Shown: piece after piece, positions 19,622 through 29,593 of the stretch
Numbering within the stretch: position 1 is the first letter of the stretch
How the letters are laid out: each line of letters starts with the position of its first letter
Source of the DNA: Arenivirga flava
GTDB taxonomy: Bacteria > Actinomycetota > Actinomycetes > Actinomycetales > Microbacteriaceae
Direction of reading: 5' to 3'
Length of the DNA: 64,000 bases
Assembly: GCF_030161575.1 (NCBI RefSeq)
Contig: NZ_BSUL01000001.1
Span: forward strand, 310,001-374,000
Notes under the pieces: generated by a model
Database searches by the model: none
Seen by the model: the letters and a program-made list of their open reading frames with translations, nothing else
Told to the model about the DNA's origin: nothing
Translations under genes and position numbers: made by a program

Positions 19622-20394
19622 GCGGCCAGGATGAGCAGGGAGGCGCCCATGCCGTACGCCGGGTCGCCGAACAGCGCGTTGCCTTCGACGCCGGTGAGGT
19701 TCATCCCGACCTGCGAGGGCAGCACCGCGAGCACCTCCGTCACCCAGTCGATCCAGCCGCTGAGGATGCCGCCGACGATCGGCAGCACCATGATGAGGCC
19801 GACGACGATCGCGATGCCGCCGGCACCGGCGCGGACCAGCGCGCCGATGCCGAGTCCGAACAGCGCGATGAGGCCGAGGTACACCGCTGCGCCGAGGAAC
19901 GCGAGCAGCACGGGGCCGTCCGGGGCTCCGGCGAGCCCATCGGCGGCGAAGAACGGCTGTGCGGCCAGGAACGAGAGCGTCACGCTGAGCGCGCCGAGCA
20001 GGAACGACCACACGAACACCACGACGGCCTTGGCGGCGAGCACCGGCAAGCGGCTGGGAACGGCCGTCAGGCTCGAGCGCACCATGCCGGTCGAGTACTC
20101 GCCCGAGAAGGCGAGCACGCCGAGGATGCCGGCGACGAGGACGCCCACGTTGACGCCGATGGTCGCGGGGATGACGGCCAGGTACTGCCGCAGCTCGTCC
20201 TCGCCGACGCCCTGCACCGAGAATTCGGAGAAGCCGGCCATGAGCAGGGCGAAGCCGATCCAGACGAGCAGGATGACGCCGCTCGTCCAGTAGGTCGATC
20301 GCAGGCTCGTGAACTTGATCCACTCGGAGCGGAGCACGCCGCCGAAGCCGAGTCGTGCATCCGCTCGCACGGATGCGGTCGCCGTCGCGGTCAT
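19564..20394 (-). CDS. ABC-2 type transporter permease
   Basis: 276 aa with about six hydrophobic helices; N-terminus GVLRSEWIKFTSLRSTYWT is the usual entry of ABC-2 permeases that follow a NatA-like ATPase. Its ATG overlaps the ATPase stop by 4 nt. Together they form an exporter placed in an operon with a two-component system, an arrangement typical of systems that sense and remove membrane-active compounds. The substrate is unknown. Confidence 0.88.
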   Translation of the reverse strand: MTATATASVRADARLGFGGVLRSEWIKFTSLRSTYWTSGVILLVWIGFALLMAGFSEFSVQGVGEDELRQYLAVIPATIGVNVGVLVAGILGVLAFSGEYSTGMVRSSLTAVPSRLPVLAAKAVVVFVWSFLLGALSVTLSFLAAQPFFAADGLAGAPDGPVLLAFLGAAVYLGLIALFGLGIGALVRAGAGGIAIVVGLIMVLPIVGGILSGWIDWVTEVLAVLPSQVGMNLTGVEGNALFGDPAYGMGASLLILAAWSAASLLLGALALKGRDA

Positions 20395-21320
20395 CGCGCA
20401 CCTCCCTGGGTCGACGCCGGCACGCCGCCGGCGCGGTACTCGACCTCGTCCTGGGTCAGGGTCATGTAGGCCTCCTCGAGCGAGGAGGAGACCGGGGTCA
20501 GCTCGTGCAGCACGACGCCGGCCGAGGCCGCCGCCTCGCCGATCTGCTCGGCGGTCACGCCGCTGAGGCTGATGGCGCCGTCGGGCAGCTGCGTGCCCGG
20601 TGCGCCGGGCAGCGCGGCGGCGAGCAGGTCGGGGCGCGGGGTGCGCACGCGCACGGTCGCCGTGCCGGAGCCCGCGATGAAGTCCTGCACCGGGGCGTCG
20701 GCCAGCACCTGGCCTCGGCCGAGGACGATGATGTGGTCCGCGGTCAGCGCCATCTCGCTCATGAGGTGCGAGGAGAGCAGCACGGTGCGGCCCTCGGCGG
20801 CGAGGGAGCGCACGAGCATGCGCACCCAGGTGACGCCCTCGGGGTCGAGACCGTTCACCGGCTCGTCGAGGATGAGGGTCTTCGGGTCGCCGAGCAGCGC
20901 CGCGGCGATGCCGAGCCGCTGCCCCATGCCGAGGGAGAAACCGCCGACGCGCTTGCGGGCGACCTTGTCGAGACCGGTGAGCGCGATCACCTCCTCGACG
21001 CGGCGCTTCGCGATGCCGTGCGTCGCCGCCTGCGCGAGCAGGTGGTGGTAGGCGCTGCGGCCGGTGTGCACGGCCTTCGCATCCAGCAGCACGCCGACCT
21101 CGCGCAGCGGCGAGCGGTGCTCGGCGTAGCGCTTGCCGTTGACGGTGACGCTGCCGCTCGTCGGCTTGTCGAGCCCGACGATCATGCGCATGGTGGTCGA
21201 CTTGCCGGCGCCGTTCGGGCCGAGGAAGCCCGTCACCTTGCCGGGCTGCACGGTGAAGTCGACGCGGTCGACGGCCGTCTTGCTGCCGTAGCGCTTCGTG
21301 AGCGCTCGTGCCTCGATCAT
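20391..21320 (-). CDS. ABC transporter ATP-binding protein, NatA/CcmA type
   Basis: 309 aa. Walker A GPNGAGKST, signature FSLGMGQRLGIA, Walker B TLILDEPVNGLD, switch His in LLSSHLMSE, and a C-terminal extension of about 90 residues typical of ABC-2 exporters. I start it at ATG 21320 because GGAGGGG lies 5 nt upstream; a longer frame to 21365 adds 15 unlikely residues. First gene of the four-gene operon with permease, kinase and regulator. Confidence 0.92.
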   Translation of the reverse strand: MIEARALTKRYGSKTAVDRVDFTVQPGKVTGFLGPNGAGKSTTMRMIVGLDKPTSGSVTVNGKRYAEHRSPLREVGVLLDAKAVHTGRSAYHHLLAQAATHGIAKRRVEEVIALTGLDKVARKRVGGFSLGMGQRLGIAAALLGDPKTLILDEPVNGLDPEGVTWVRMLVRSLAAEGRTVLLSSHLMSEMALTADHIIVLGRGQVLADAPVQDFIAGSGTATVRVRTPRPDLLAAALPGAPGTQLPDGAISLSGVTAEQIGEAAASAGVVLHELTPVSSSLEEAYMTLTQDEVEYRAGGVPASTQGGAR

Positions 21321-21507
21321 GATTCCCCTCCGGTCGGTGTGCGGGCTCCTGCCCGCGACCTCCACGCTAGGGAGCGGATGCGCTCGGCCGCATCATCCGA
21401 CCGGATCGAGCGGATGCGCCACGCTGGCACCCTGGTACCAGTGCGGCGCAGGGGCGGCGGCCCTCCGTGGGCGCAGTGCGCCGCAGGGACGGCGGCGCGG
21501 CGCCAGC

Positions 21508-22161
21508 TCAGACCGCCCGCAGCACCGCCACGACCTTGCCGAGGATGTCGGCGTGGTCGCCCAGGATGGGCTCGTAACTGCTGTTGCGGGGGAGCAGCCA
21601 GCGATGCCCGTCGCGCTCGCGGAAGACCTTGACCGTCGCCTCCTCATCGAGCATGGCCGCGACGATCTCGCCGTTCTCGGCGGTCTGCTGCGACCGCACG
21701 ACGACCCAGTCGCCGTCGCAGATGGCGGCGTCCACCATCGAGTCGCCGACGACCTTGAGCATGAAGAGCTCACCCTTGCCGACGAGCTGGCGCGGCAGCG
21801 GGAAGATCTCGTCCACCTGCTGCTCGGCGGTGATGGGGATGCCGGCCGCGATGCGTCCGACGAGCGGCACCATCGCCGCGTCGCCCACGGGGGTGGCCTC
21901 GGCCTCGGGGGCGGGCACCTCGAGGAGCACCTCGAGCGCCCGCGGGCGGTTGGGGTCGCGGCGGATGGCGCCGGCGAGCTCGAGCTGGTTGAGCTGGTGG
22001 GTCACGCTGGAGAGCGAGGAGAGCCCCACGGCGTCGCCGATCTCGCGCATGCTCGGCGGGTAGCCGCGCGTCGCGACCGACTGCTGGATCGCCTCGAGGA
22101 TCGCCTGCTGCTTGGCGGTCAACGCCTTCCTCGTGCGCGGAGCGCCGCTCGTGCCGTCCAT
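21508..22161 (-). CDS. lexA: SOS repressor LexA
   Basis: 217 aa. Winged-helix DNA-binding domain ([30 protein letters not shown]) and S24 peptidase domain. The cleavage Ala-Gly lies in [10 protein letters not shown], the catalytic Ser in VGDSMVDAA and the Lys in EATVKVF. ATG 22161 is preceded by GGGAGGG. Self-cleavage stimulated by RecA would release the recA box found at 9672 and the palindrome at 22341. Divergent from the LysM gene. Confidence 0.97.
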   Translation of the reverse strand: MDGTSGAPRTRKALTAKQQAILEAIQQSVATRGYPPSMREIGDAVGLSSLSSVTHQLNQLELAGAIRRDPNRPRALEVLLEVPAPEAEATPVGDAAMVPLVGRIAAGIPITAEQQVDEIFPLPRQLVGKGELFMLKVVGDSMVDAAICDGDWVVVRSQQTAENGEIVAAMLDEEATVKVFRERDGHRWLLPRNSSYEPILGDHADILGKVVAVLRAV

Positions 22162-22326
22162 CGTCCACCCTCCCGGTGCCCGCCGCTCCGCATCCCGGAG
22201 CGGATGTCGGTGGTCCCTGATTGCCTGTTCCCGGCGTTCGAAACTGTATCCAGTTCCGGGGTCGAGGCAAAGCTGTGTTCGAAGCGTGTCGCGGGATTTC
22301 ACGCGTTCCTTCTCCGGAATGGCTTG

Positions 22327-22345
22327 CTTCGAACCCGATTCGAAG
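22327..22345. promoter_or_regulatory. Inverted repeat in lexA/LysM intergenic region
   Basis: CTTCGAA-N5-TTCGAAG, seven-base perfect arms. It resembles a LexA box half-site pair, but the spacing is one base off the CGAAC-N4-GTTCG consensus. It overlaps the next palindrome by 5 nt. Confidence 0.4.
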
Positions 22346-22354
22346 ATATCTTCG
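22341..22354. promoter_or_regulatory. Candidate variant LexA box between lexA and the LysM gene
   Basis: Perfect 14-bp palindrome CGAAGATATCTTCG. It has the exact geometry of the actinobacterial SOS box (CGAA-N6-TTCG) with C to G and G to C at the inner arm positions. It lies 94 nt before the LysM start and 180 nt before lexA. Confidence 0.45.
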
Positions 22355-22447
22355 GAACACGGCTTCGGTTTCGCGTCGAGAGCACGTCATCGGGCCGACC
22401 GGCCGATGACCGGGACCGACCGTCGAGAGACACGAGGAGCAGACGAC

Positions 22448-22789
22448 ATGAGCATTGCAGCCGCACCGGGCACCGCCGCACTTCAGCAGCCGCGCACGCG
22501 CCTGCGCCTCACGCGCCGGGGGCGCGTCGTCTTCACCGGTCTCGCGGCGCTGCCGCTGCTGGTGGGCGTCGTGCTCGCCGCGCTCAACGGCGGGGCCGCT
22601 TCGGCCGACGCCTCGCCGACGATCGTGACCGTGCCTGCGGGCGGATCGCTCTGGAGCCTGGCCGGCGAGATCGCGCCGGAGGACGACCCCCGCGACGTGG
22701 TCGCCGGGCTGGTCGCGGCGAACGGGCTCGAGAGCTTCTCGATTCGAGCCGGTGAGCAGCTGGTCGTGCCCGCTCACTACGCGGGCTGA
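22448..22789 (+). CDS. LysM-domain protein, ChiZ/DivS-type SOS division inhibitor candidate
   Basis: 113-aa membrane protein: cytoplasmic N-terminus of about 28 residues, one helix (VVFTGLAALPLLVGVVLAAL), then an extracytoplasmic LysM domain (TIVTVPAGGSLWSLAGEI ... IRAGEQLVVPAHY). Small LysM proteins divergent from lexA in mycobacteria (ChiZ) and corynebacteria (DivS) delay division during SOS; position, size and topology match. GAGGAG precedes the ATG. The division role is inferred from position and family. Confidence 0.75.
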   Translation: MSIAAAPGTAALQQPRTRLRLTRRGRVVFTGLAALPLLVGVVLAALNGGAASADASPTIVTVPAGGSLWSLAGEIAPEDDPRDVVAGLVAANGLESFSIRAGEQLVVPAHYAG

Positions 22790-22841
22790 ATCGCGCCGCC
22801 GTCGCGGCAGGGGACCGGGGCCTCGTCGCTCCGGCCGCCAG

Positions 22842-22847
22842 TAGCCT
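22842..22847 (+). promoter_or_regulatory. -10 element TAGCCT of hisC, leaderless geometry
   Basis: TAGCCT ends 6 nt before GTG 22854; no Shine-Dalgarno. Confidence 0.5.
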
Positions 22848-22853
22848 GATCGG

Positions 22854-23933
22854 GTGACGAGTCTCGACGACCTCCCCATCCGCGACGATCTCCGGGGGCA
22901 CGTGCCCTACGGTGCCCCGCAGGCGCCCGTGCGCTATCAACTGAACGTCAACGAGAACACGCATCCCGTGCCGCAGGAGGTCGTCGACGACGTGCTCGTC
23001 GACCTCGCCACCGCGCTGCAGGGGGTCAACCGTTATCCGGATCGCGAGTTCACCGAGCTCCGCGAGGGCCTCGCGGGCTATCTCGGCAAGGGGATCGCTG
23101 CGGAGCAGATCTGGGCCGCGAACGGTTCGAACGAGGTCCTGCAGCACGTGCTGCAGGCGTTCGGCGGACCGGGGCGCTCGGTGCTCGGGTTCCCGCCCAC
23201 CTACTCGATGCACTCCATGATCGCGACGGGCACCGGCAGCACGTGGATCACCGGTGAGCGCGACGCCGACTACGCGATCACCCCCGCCACCGCCACCCGC
23301 GAGATCGAGCGGCTCGACCCCGACGTCGTCTTCCTCTGCGCGCCCAACAACCCGACCGGCACCCCGCTGCCGATCGAGACGATCGAGGCCGCGTACGAGG
23401 CGAGTCGCGGCATCGTGCTGGTCGACGAGGCCTACGCCGAGTTCGCCCGGCCGGGCACGCGCAGCGCGCTCGACCTCCTGCCGGGACGACCGCGCCTGCT
23501 GGTCTCGCGCACGATGAGCAAGGCCTTCGCGTTCGCGGGCGTGCGCCTCGGCTACCTCGCCGCCGATCCCGCCGTCATCGACGCGCTCCGGCTGGTCCGC
23601 CTGCCCTACCACCTCTCGGCCCTGACGCAGGCGGCCGCGACCGCGGCGCTGCGGCACGCTCCGGTGATGCTCGCGACCGTGGGCGACATCGCCGCGCAGC
23701 GCGACCGCATCGTCGCGGAGCTGCCCTCGCTCGGGTACCGCCCCTACGCGAGCGACTCGAACTTCGTCTTCTTCGGCGGGGTCGACGACCCGCACGCCGT
23801 CTTCGAGGCGCTCTTCGCGAAGGACATCCTCATCCGCGACGTCGGCATCCCCGGGCACCTGCGGGTCACGGCGGGCACGGCGGAGGAGACGGACTACTTC
23901 CTCCGTTCGCTCGCCGAGATCAGCCCGCGCTGA
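22854..23933 (+). CDS. hisC: Histidinol-phosphate aminotransferase
   Basis: 359-aa PLP enzyme of histidine synthesis (imidazole acetol phosphate to histidinol phosphate). Family motifs: LNVNENTHP at the N-terminus, ANGSNEVLQ, CAPNNPTGTP, DEAYAEF, and the PLP lysine in SRTMSKAFAFAGVRLGY. It heads the hisC-hisB-hisH-priA group; hisD, which often precedes hisC in actinobacteria, is not here. Confidence 0.94.
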   Translation: MTSLDDLPIRDDLRGHVPYGAPQAPVRYQLNVNENTHPVPQEVVDDVLVDLATALQGVNRYPDREFTELREGLAGYLGKGIAAEQIWAANGSNEVLQHVLQAFGGPGRSVLGFPPTYSMHSMIATGTGSTWITGERDADYAITPATATREIERLDPDVVFLCAPNNPTGTPLPIETIEAAYEASRGIVLVDEAYAEFARPGTRSALDLLPGRPRLLVSRTMSKAFAFAGVRLGYLAADPAVIDALRLVRLPYHLSALTQAAATAALRHAPVMLATVGDIAAQRDRIVAELPSLGYRPYASDSNFVFFGGVDDPHAVFEALFAKDILIRDVGIPGHLRVTAGTAEETDYFLRSLAEISPR

Positions 23934-23969
23934 CGCGGCCCGGGGCGGAGGACGGAGGGCGCCGCTCAG

Positions 23970-23975
23970 TAGAGT
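23970..23975 (+). promoter_or_regulatory. -10 element TAGAGT of hisB, leaderless geometry
   Basis: TAGAGT ends 6 nt before ATG 23982, in the 48-nt gap after hisC. Confidence 0.55.
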
Positions 23976-23981
23976 GGACGC

Positions 23982-24608
23982 ATGACCACTGGGCCCTCCA
24001 CCCCCGCTTCCGCGCGCGTCGCAGAGCTGTCCCGCGCGACCAGCGAGTCGAGCATCGAGCTCCGCATCGACCTCGACGGCAACGGCACGTCGTCGATCGA
24101 CACGGGCGTGCCCTTCTTCGATCACATGCTCACGGCCTTCGCGAAGCACTCGCTGACCGACCTGACGGTCAAGGCGACCGGTGACACGCACATCGACGTG
24201 CACCACACCGTCGAGGACACCGGCATCGTGCTCGGTACGGCGATCCGCCAGGCGCTCGGCGACAAGTCGGGCATCTCCCGCTTCGGCGACGCCCTCGTGC
24301 CGCTGGACGACGCGCTCGCGCAGGCCGTGGTCGACATCTCCGGTCGGCCCTACCTCGTGCACTCCGGCGAGCCCGCCGGCTTCGAGCTGCACCTCATCGG
24401 CGGGCACTTCACCGGCTCGATGATCCGCCACGTCTTCGAGGCGATCACCTTCGCCGCCGGTCTCACGGTGCACCTCACCGTGCTCGCCGGTCGCGACCCG
24501 CACCACATCGCCGAAGCCGAGTTCAAGGCCTTCGCGCGGGCCTTCCGCTTCGCCAAGGCCCACGACGCCGCGGTCGACGGGGTGCCGTCGACCAAGGGGA
24601 AGCTCTGA
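23982..24608 (+). CDS. hisB: Imidazoleglycerol-phosphate dehydratase
   Basis: 208-aa manganese enzyme of histidine synthesis, monofunctional (no phosphatase domain). The two metal-binding histidine clusters are seen in [13 protein letters not shown] ... [14 protein letters not shown] and in HLIGGHF ... [16 protein letters not shown]. It has its own -10 box and overlaps hisH by one base (TGATG). Confidence 0.96.
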   Translation: MTTGPSTPASARVAELSRATSESSIELRIDLDGNGTSSIDTGVPFFDHMLTAFAKHSLTDLTVKATGDTHIDVHHTVEDTGIVLGTAIRQALGDKSGISRFGDALVPLDDALAQAVVDISGRPYLVHSGEPAGFELHLIGGHFTGSMIRHVFEAITFAAGLTVHLTVLAGRDPHHIAEAEFKAFARAFRFAKAHDAAVDGVPSTKGKL

Positions 24609-25233
24609 TGGCGAAGGTCGTCGTCCTCGACTACGGCAGCGGCAACGTCCACTCCGCGGTGAAGGCGCTCGAGGCCGCCGGAGCCGAGGTGGAGCTCACC
24701 GGCGATCGCCGCGCCGCGCTGGAGGCGGACGGCCTCCTCGTGCCCGGCGTCGGTGCCTTCCCGGCGGTGATGGACGCGCTGAACGCGGCCCGCGGCGGCT
24801 CGATCATCGAGTCGCGCCTCGCCGGCGGGCGTCCGGTGCTCGGCATCTGCGTCGGCATGCAGGTCTTCTTCGAGCGCGGCATCGAGCGCGGCGTCGAGGC
24901 GGAGGGGTTGGGGGAGTGGCCCGGCACGGTCAGCCAGCTGCCGAGCGCCGTCCTGCCCCACATGGGCTGGAACACGGTCGAAGCCCCGGAGGGATCGGTG
25001 CTCTTCGACGGCCTGCACGACCAGCGCTTCTACTTCGTCCACTCCTACGCGGCGCAGGAGTGGACGCTCGACGTCATCCCTCCCTTCCCGCAACCGCACG
25101 TGACCTGGGCCGAGCACGGGGGCGCTTCCTCGCGGCCGTCGAGAACGGCCCGCTGGCGGCCACGCAGTTCCACCCCGAGAAGTCGGGCGAGGCGGGCATC
25201 CGACTGCTGCGGAACTGGATCGGCTCGCTCTGA
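24608..25233 (+). CDS. hisH: Imidazole glycerol phosphate synthase glutaminase subunit, apparent frameshift
   Basis: Class I glutamine amidotransferase (about 208 aa corrected) feeding ammonia to HisF. N-terminus [13 protein letters not shown], nucleophile Cys in [10 protein letters not shown], and the catalytic His-Glu pair in QFHPEKS; the last motif is reached only after restoring one G in the run 25118-25122. Without it the frame runs on to 25360 as unrelated sequence. hisF is not in this window next to it. Confidence 0.93.
25118..25122 (+). other. Apparent -1 frameshift in hisH at a GGGGG run
   Basis: Six G would give CAC GGG GGG CGC TTC and join the catalytic C-terminus; five are present. 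Confidence 0.9.
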
Positions 25234-25279
25234 GCGCGTCGCGCCCGCCGCTCGGGGAATACCGGGCGCCATCCGCCGG

Positions 25280-25310
25280 TTGAGGGAACCCCTCCGCCCG
25301 GGGCTAGGAT
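25280..25310 (+). promoter_or_regulatory. Predicted promoter of priA/hisA
   Basis: -35 TTGAGG (25280-25285), 19-nt spacer, -10 TAGGAT (25305-25310), about 46 nt before ATG 25357. Confidence 0.4.
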
Positions 25311-25356
25311 CGTCCACGGCCATCCGCCCTCCCCACAGAAAGCACCGCCCGAACGC

Positions 25357-26106
25357 ATGAGCGAGTTCAACCGCACCCCCGCACTGACCCTGCTCCCGGC
25401 GGTCGATGTCGCCGACGGCAAGGCCGTTCGGCTGACGCAGGGCGAGGCCGGCACGGAGACGAGCTACGGCGAGCCGCTCGGTGCCGCCGAGCAGTGGGTC
25501 GAGGGCGGCGCCGAGTGGATCCACCTGGTCGATCTCGACGCGGCCTTCGGGCGCGGCGACAACCGCTCGGTCATCAAGAAGGTCATCAAGTCGCTGCGCG
25601 GCGAGGTCAACTTCGAGCTCTCCGGCGGCATCCGCGACGACGCGAGTCTGGAGGCCGCGCTCGCGACCGGCGTCACCCGCATCAATCTCGGCACGGCGGC
25701 CCTCGAGAACCCGGAGTGGGCGGCGAGCGTCATCGCGACCTACGGCGAGGCCATCGCCGTCGGGCTCGACGTGCGCGGCACCACCCTCGCCGCCCGCGGC
25801 TGGACGCAGGACGGCGGCGACCTCTGGGCCGTGCTCGACCGCCTCGAGGAGGCCGGCTGCTCGCGCTACGTCGTGACGGACGTCACCAAGGACGGCACCC
25901 TCAAGGGTCCGAACGTCGAGCTGCTGCGCCAGGTCATGGACCGCACCGACAAGCCCGTCGTCGCCTCCGGCGGCATCTCCAGCCTCGACGACATCGCCGA
26001 GCTCCGCGAGCTCGTGCCGGCGGGCCTCGAGGGCGCGATCGTCGGCAAGGCCCTCTACGCGGGCGCGTTCACGCTGCCCGAGGCGCTGGACGTCGCCGGC
26101 TTCTGA
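25357..26106 (+). CDS. priA: Bifunctional phosphoribosyl isomerase PriA (HisA/TrpF)
   Basis: 249-aa (beta-alpha)8 barrel. In actinobacteria lacking trpF this enzyme isomerises both ProFAR (histidine) and PRA (tryptophan). [15 protein letters not shown] at strand 1 holds the first catalytic Asp; [17 protein letters not shown] holds the second; GGI-type phosphate motifs occur twice (SGGIRDD, SGGISSL). Whether it is bifunctional rests on lineage and not on a visible residue. It overlaps the SseB gene by one base. Confidence 0.9.
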   Translation: MSEFNRTPALTLLPAVDVADGKAVRLTQGEAGTETSYGEPLGAAEQWVEGGAEWIHLVDLDAAFGRGDNRSVIKKVIKSLRGEVNFELSGGIRDDASLEAALATGVTRINLGTAALENPEWAASVIATYGEAIAVGLDVRGTTLAARGWTQDGGDLWAVLDRLEEAGCSRYVVTDVTKDGTLKGPNVELLRQVMDRTDKPVVASGGISSLDDIAELRELVPAGLEGAIVGKALYAGAFTLPEALDVAGF

Positions 26107-26879
26107 TGCCGGAGCAGGACCACGATCCGCTGAAGGACTCCGCCGGTCGCCCCTGGGCGGGTCGGCAGTTCGAGGAGAACCGCAGCGCCGCCGACGACGG
26201 CTCGGCGCCGCCGGAGCTGCTCGCGGCGGTGGTGGCGTTCCGGTGCGGCGAGACCGGTCCGGCAGCGGTGGTGGACGCGCTGCGCGGCGCGCGCCTGCTG
26301 ATCCCGCTGGTCGCGAAGCTCGGCGAGTCCGGCGAGGGCGCGCACGGGCGCACCGTCGACAAGAGCGCGGAACTGGCGATCGTGACGGTCGCCGGACCGG
26401 ACGGCCGCGACGTGCTCCCGGTCTTCTCGTCGGTGACCGCGATGGCGGCATGGAACCCGAAGGCGCGCCCGGTGCCGGCGGACGGCGTGCGCGTGGCCCT
26501 GGCGGCGGCGAGCGAGCGCACCGACCTCGTCGTGCTCGACCCGGCCTCCGAGACCGAGTTCGCACTGCGCCGCCCCGCGGTGTGGGCGATGGCGCAGGGC
26601 GACCCCTGGATGCCCGCCCACGACGACCCGGACGTGCTGGCCGCGTTCGCCGACGTCGTCGCCCCCGAGCCGCGGATCGACGGGATGCTCGTGCGGGCCG
26701 GCGACCCGGACGCCCGGATGCGCGGCCCCGAGATCGTGCTGCGTCTGCGCCTGCGGCCCGGCCTCGATCGAGCCGAGCTGCAGGAGCTCCTCGACGGGGT
26801 GCAGCGGCGCATCGCCGCCTCGACCGTAATCGCCGACCGCGTCGACTCGATGAGCCTCAAGCTCGAGACCGCCGGCTGA
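26106..26879 (+). CDS. SseB family protein
   Basis: 257-aa SseB-domain protein of unknown function, often coded between priA and infC in actinobacteria. Recognisable segments: GARLLIPLVAKLG, ELAIVTVAGPDGRDVLPVF and VVLDPASETEFALRRPAVW. The ATG overlaps the priA stop (TGATG). It converges with the DUF1844 gene 8 nt away. Confidence 0.82.
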   Translation: MPEQDHDPLKDSAGRPWAGRQFEENRSAADDGSAPPELLAAVVAFRCGETGPAAVVDALRGARLLIPLVAKLGESGEGAHGRTVDKSAELAIVTVAGPDGRDVLPVFSSVTAMAAWNPKARPVPADGVRVALAAASERTDLVVLDPASETEFALRRPAVWAMAQGDPWMPAHDDPDVLAAFADVVAPEPRIDGMLVRAGDPDARMRGPEIVLRLRLRPGLDRAELQELLDGVQRRIAASTVIADRVDSMSLKLETAG

Positions 26880-26887
26880 CCCCTCGC

Positions 26888-27232
26888 TCAGATCACGGAG
26901 CCCGTGAACTTCTCGCCGGGGCCCTTGCCCGGTGCGTCCGGGATGCTCGACGCCTCGCGGAACGCCAGCTGCACCGAGCGCAGCCCGTCGCGCAGGGGAC
27001 GCGCGTGCGAGTCGCTGATCTCGGGGGCGGCGGCGGTGACGAGACCGGCGAGCGCGTTGATGAGCTTGCGGGCCTCGTCGAGATCGGTCTGCGCCGCCGG
27101 GTCGTCGGCCAGGCCGCACTTCACCGCCGCAGCACTGAGCAGGTGGATCGCAACGGTGTTGATCACCTCGACCGCCGGCACCTCCGAGATGTCCCTGGAC
27201 TCGTTCGTGGACTCGGCCGTCTGCTCCGACAT
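26888..27232 (-). CDS. DUF1844 domain protein
   Basis: 114-aa helical protein of the DUF1844 family ([13 protein letters not shown], then [15 protein letters not shown]), function unknown. It is commonly coded beside infC in actinobacteria, as here, on the opposite strand. An acidic N-terminus precedes the domain. Confidence 0.8.
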   Translation of the reverse strand: MSEQTAESTNESRDISEVPAVEVINTVAIHLLSAAAVKCGLADDPAAQTDLDEARKLINALAGLVTAAAPEISDSHARPLRDGLRSVQLAFREASSIPDAPGKGPGEKFTGSVI

Positions 27233-27516
27233 GCTCGCCTCTCGCTTGCAGGCTCTCGCTCTGCTACTCTGATGCAGGCTTCGGCACCGTCAGGCTGCCG
27301 AAGAGGAAGAGGAGATTCTCCCACCCGCGCATACCGTCACAGGTTACCGGGTCTTGGCACTCCGCCCCGAGGGTTCGCCCGAGGGGCAGGCAGGGTGCGG
27401 CGCACCGCTCCGGCGGGGCGCTCGGATGGCCGTGGCCGTCCCGCGTGTTGAAACTCCTCTCCGCCCCGCCGGCGCTCGTCGGCGCAGGGCCCAGTCAACG
27501 AACAGAGGAGACACGC

Positions 27517-28125
<609 letters not shown>

Positions 28126-28140
28126 GAGAAAGAGAAACTG

Positions 28141-28335
28141 ATGCCCAAGCAGAAGACCCACTCCGGGGCCAAGAAGCGCTTCAAGCTCACCGGCAGCGGC
28201 AAGGTCATGAAGCAGCAGGCCGGTATGCGCCACAACCTCGAGGTCAAGGCCTCGAAGCGCAAGGCCCGTCTCAACCAGGACCAGGTCCTCGCCGCCGGCG
28301 ACGCCAAGGTCGCCAAGAAGCTCCTCGGTCACTGA
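28141..28335 (+). CDS. rpmI: 50S ribosomal protein L35
   Basis: 64 aa, basic, [21 protein letters not shown] start is diagnostic. It lies 15 nt after infC with an AGAGAAAG ribosome site. Confidence 0.98.
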   Translation: MPKQKTHSGAKKRFKLTGSGKVMKQQAGMRHNLEVKASKRKARLNQDQVLAAGDAKVAKKLLGH

Positions 28336-28364
28336 CCGACCCTGAACGGTAAGGAAGTAACGAC

Positions 28365-28757
28365 ATGGCACGCGTCAAGCGGGCAGTAAACGCACACAAG
28401 AAGCGCCGGACCATCCTCGAGCGGGCCGAGGGCTACCGCGGTCAGCGGTCGCGCCTCTACCGCAAGGCCAAGGAGCAGGTCACCCACTCCCTCGTCTACG
28501 CGTACCGCGACCGTCACGCGAAGAAGGGCGAGTTCCGTCGCCTGTGGATCCAGCGCATCAACGCGGCGAGCCGCGCCAACGGCCTGACCTACAACCGCCT
28601 CATCCAGGGCCTCGGCCTGGCCGGCGTCGAGGTCGACCGTCGCATCCTCGCCGAGCTGGCCGTCAACGAGCCGGCGACCTTCGCCGCCCTCGTCGAGACC
28701 GCCAAGAAGGCCCTGCCGGCCGACACCTCGGCTCCGAAGGCCGACGCCGCGGCCTGA
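28365..28757 (+). CDS. rplT: 50S ribosomal protein L20
   Basis: 130 aa. [15 protein letters not shown] start and the body motif [20 protein letters not shown] are diagnostic of L20, which is needed for 50S assembly. Last gene of infC-rpmI-rplT, followed by a perfect terminator hairpin. Confidence 0.98.
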   Translation: MARVKRAVNAHKKRRTILERAEGYRGQRSRLYRKAKEQVTHSLVYAYRDRHAKKGEFRRLWIQRINAASRANGLTYNRLIQGLGLAGVEVDRRILAELAVNEPATFAALVETAKKALPADTSAPKADAAA

Positions 28758-28787
28758 CGTCGTCCGTGGCCATCCGGCCACGATGCC

Positions 28788-28823
28788 CGAACGGGGCGCC
28801 CGCAGCAGCGGGCGCCCCGTTCG
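28788..28823. terminator. Bidirectional terminator between rplT and the TetR gene
   Basis: Perfect 16-base arms (28788-28803, 28808-28823) with an AGCA loop. It lies between convergent genes and can serve both. Confidence 0.85.
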
Positions 28824-28841
28824 CCGTTCCGCGCCCGAGCC

Positions 28842-29516
28842 TCAGGCGGAGACGATGCCGTCACTCCTCCAGCGCGCTCGCTGCGCGGCCGAGGGCAGCA
28901 GCGCCTCATCGTCGATGACGAGACCGAGGTAGGCCACCAGCGCCTCGGCCGGCTCGATCGCGTCGGGGTCGTGCAGCCACTGCAGCTGCACGCCGTCCCA
29001 GAGCCCGATGAGCAGCGCCGCCGCGGTCGCCGGGTCGACGCCGGGTCGCAGCGCCCCCGCTGCGCCGAGCGCCGCGAACTCCGCCGCGTACTCCTCCCTG
29101 AGGCTCGCGAAGCGCTGCGCGAAGTAGTCGCGCGCGGGATGCTCCGCGGTCGCCGACTCCGCGGTGAGCACGCTGTAGAGCTGGATCAGCCGTGGGACGC
29201 CCTCGTTCGCGACCGCCTGCCCGACCACGGTCTGCGGGAAGCTCGGCAGGGCTCCGGGAGCGCGCTCGAAACGGTGCTCGTCGCGGTGCGTCATCGTGGC
29301 GTGCAGCAGCTCGACCTTACTGGGGAAGTGATGCTGCAGCGTCGAGAGGCTGATACCCGCGGCTTCGGCGATCTGCCGCAGCGACGCCGCCCGCCAGCCG
29401 CGCTCGGCGAACACCTCCGTGGCCGCCTCCAGGATCGCGAGACGCCGCTCCGCGGTCTTGGCGTAGGGACCGCGGGCGCGCGCTGCGACCTGGCCGCCTG
29501 CATCCGTGGTGGTCAT
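28842..29516 (-). CDS. TetR/AcrR-family transcriptional regulator
   Basis: About 224 aa. N-terminal HTH: RLAILEAATEVFAERGW, then SLRQIAEAAGIS and LQHHFPSKVELL; the C-terminal half is a variable ligand-binding domain. I start it at ATG 29516, which has GGAGCGAG upstream; a longer frame reaches 29555. It diverges from the carbohydrate transporter operon and is a candidate regulator of it. The ligand is unknown. Confidence 0.88.
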   Translation of the reverse strand: MTTTDAGGQVAARARGPYAKTAERRLAILEAATEVFAERGWRAASLRQIAEAAGISLSTLQHHFPSKVELLHATMTHRDEHRFERAPGALPSFPQTVVGQAVANEGVPRLIQLYSVLTAESATAEHPARDYFAQRFASLREEYAAEFAALGAAGALRPGVDPATAAALLIGLWDGVQLQWLHDPDAIEPAEALVAYLGLVIDDEALLPSAAQRARWRSDGIVSA

Positions 29517-29593
29517 CTCGCTCCGATCCGGGCCGATCCGTCCTGCCCGTGACACCGCTGCGCTGCGGTGGCCGCCAGCGTACCCCGAATGCG

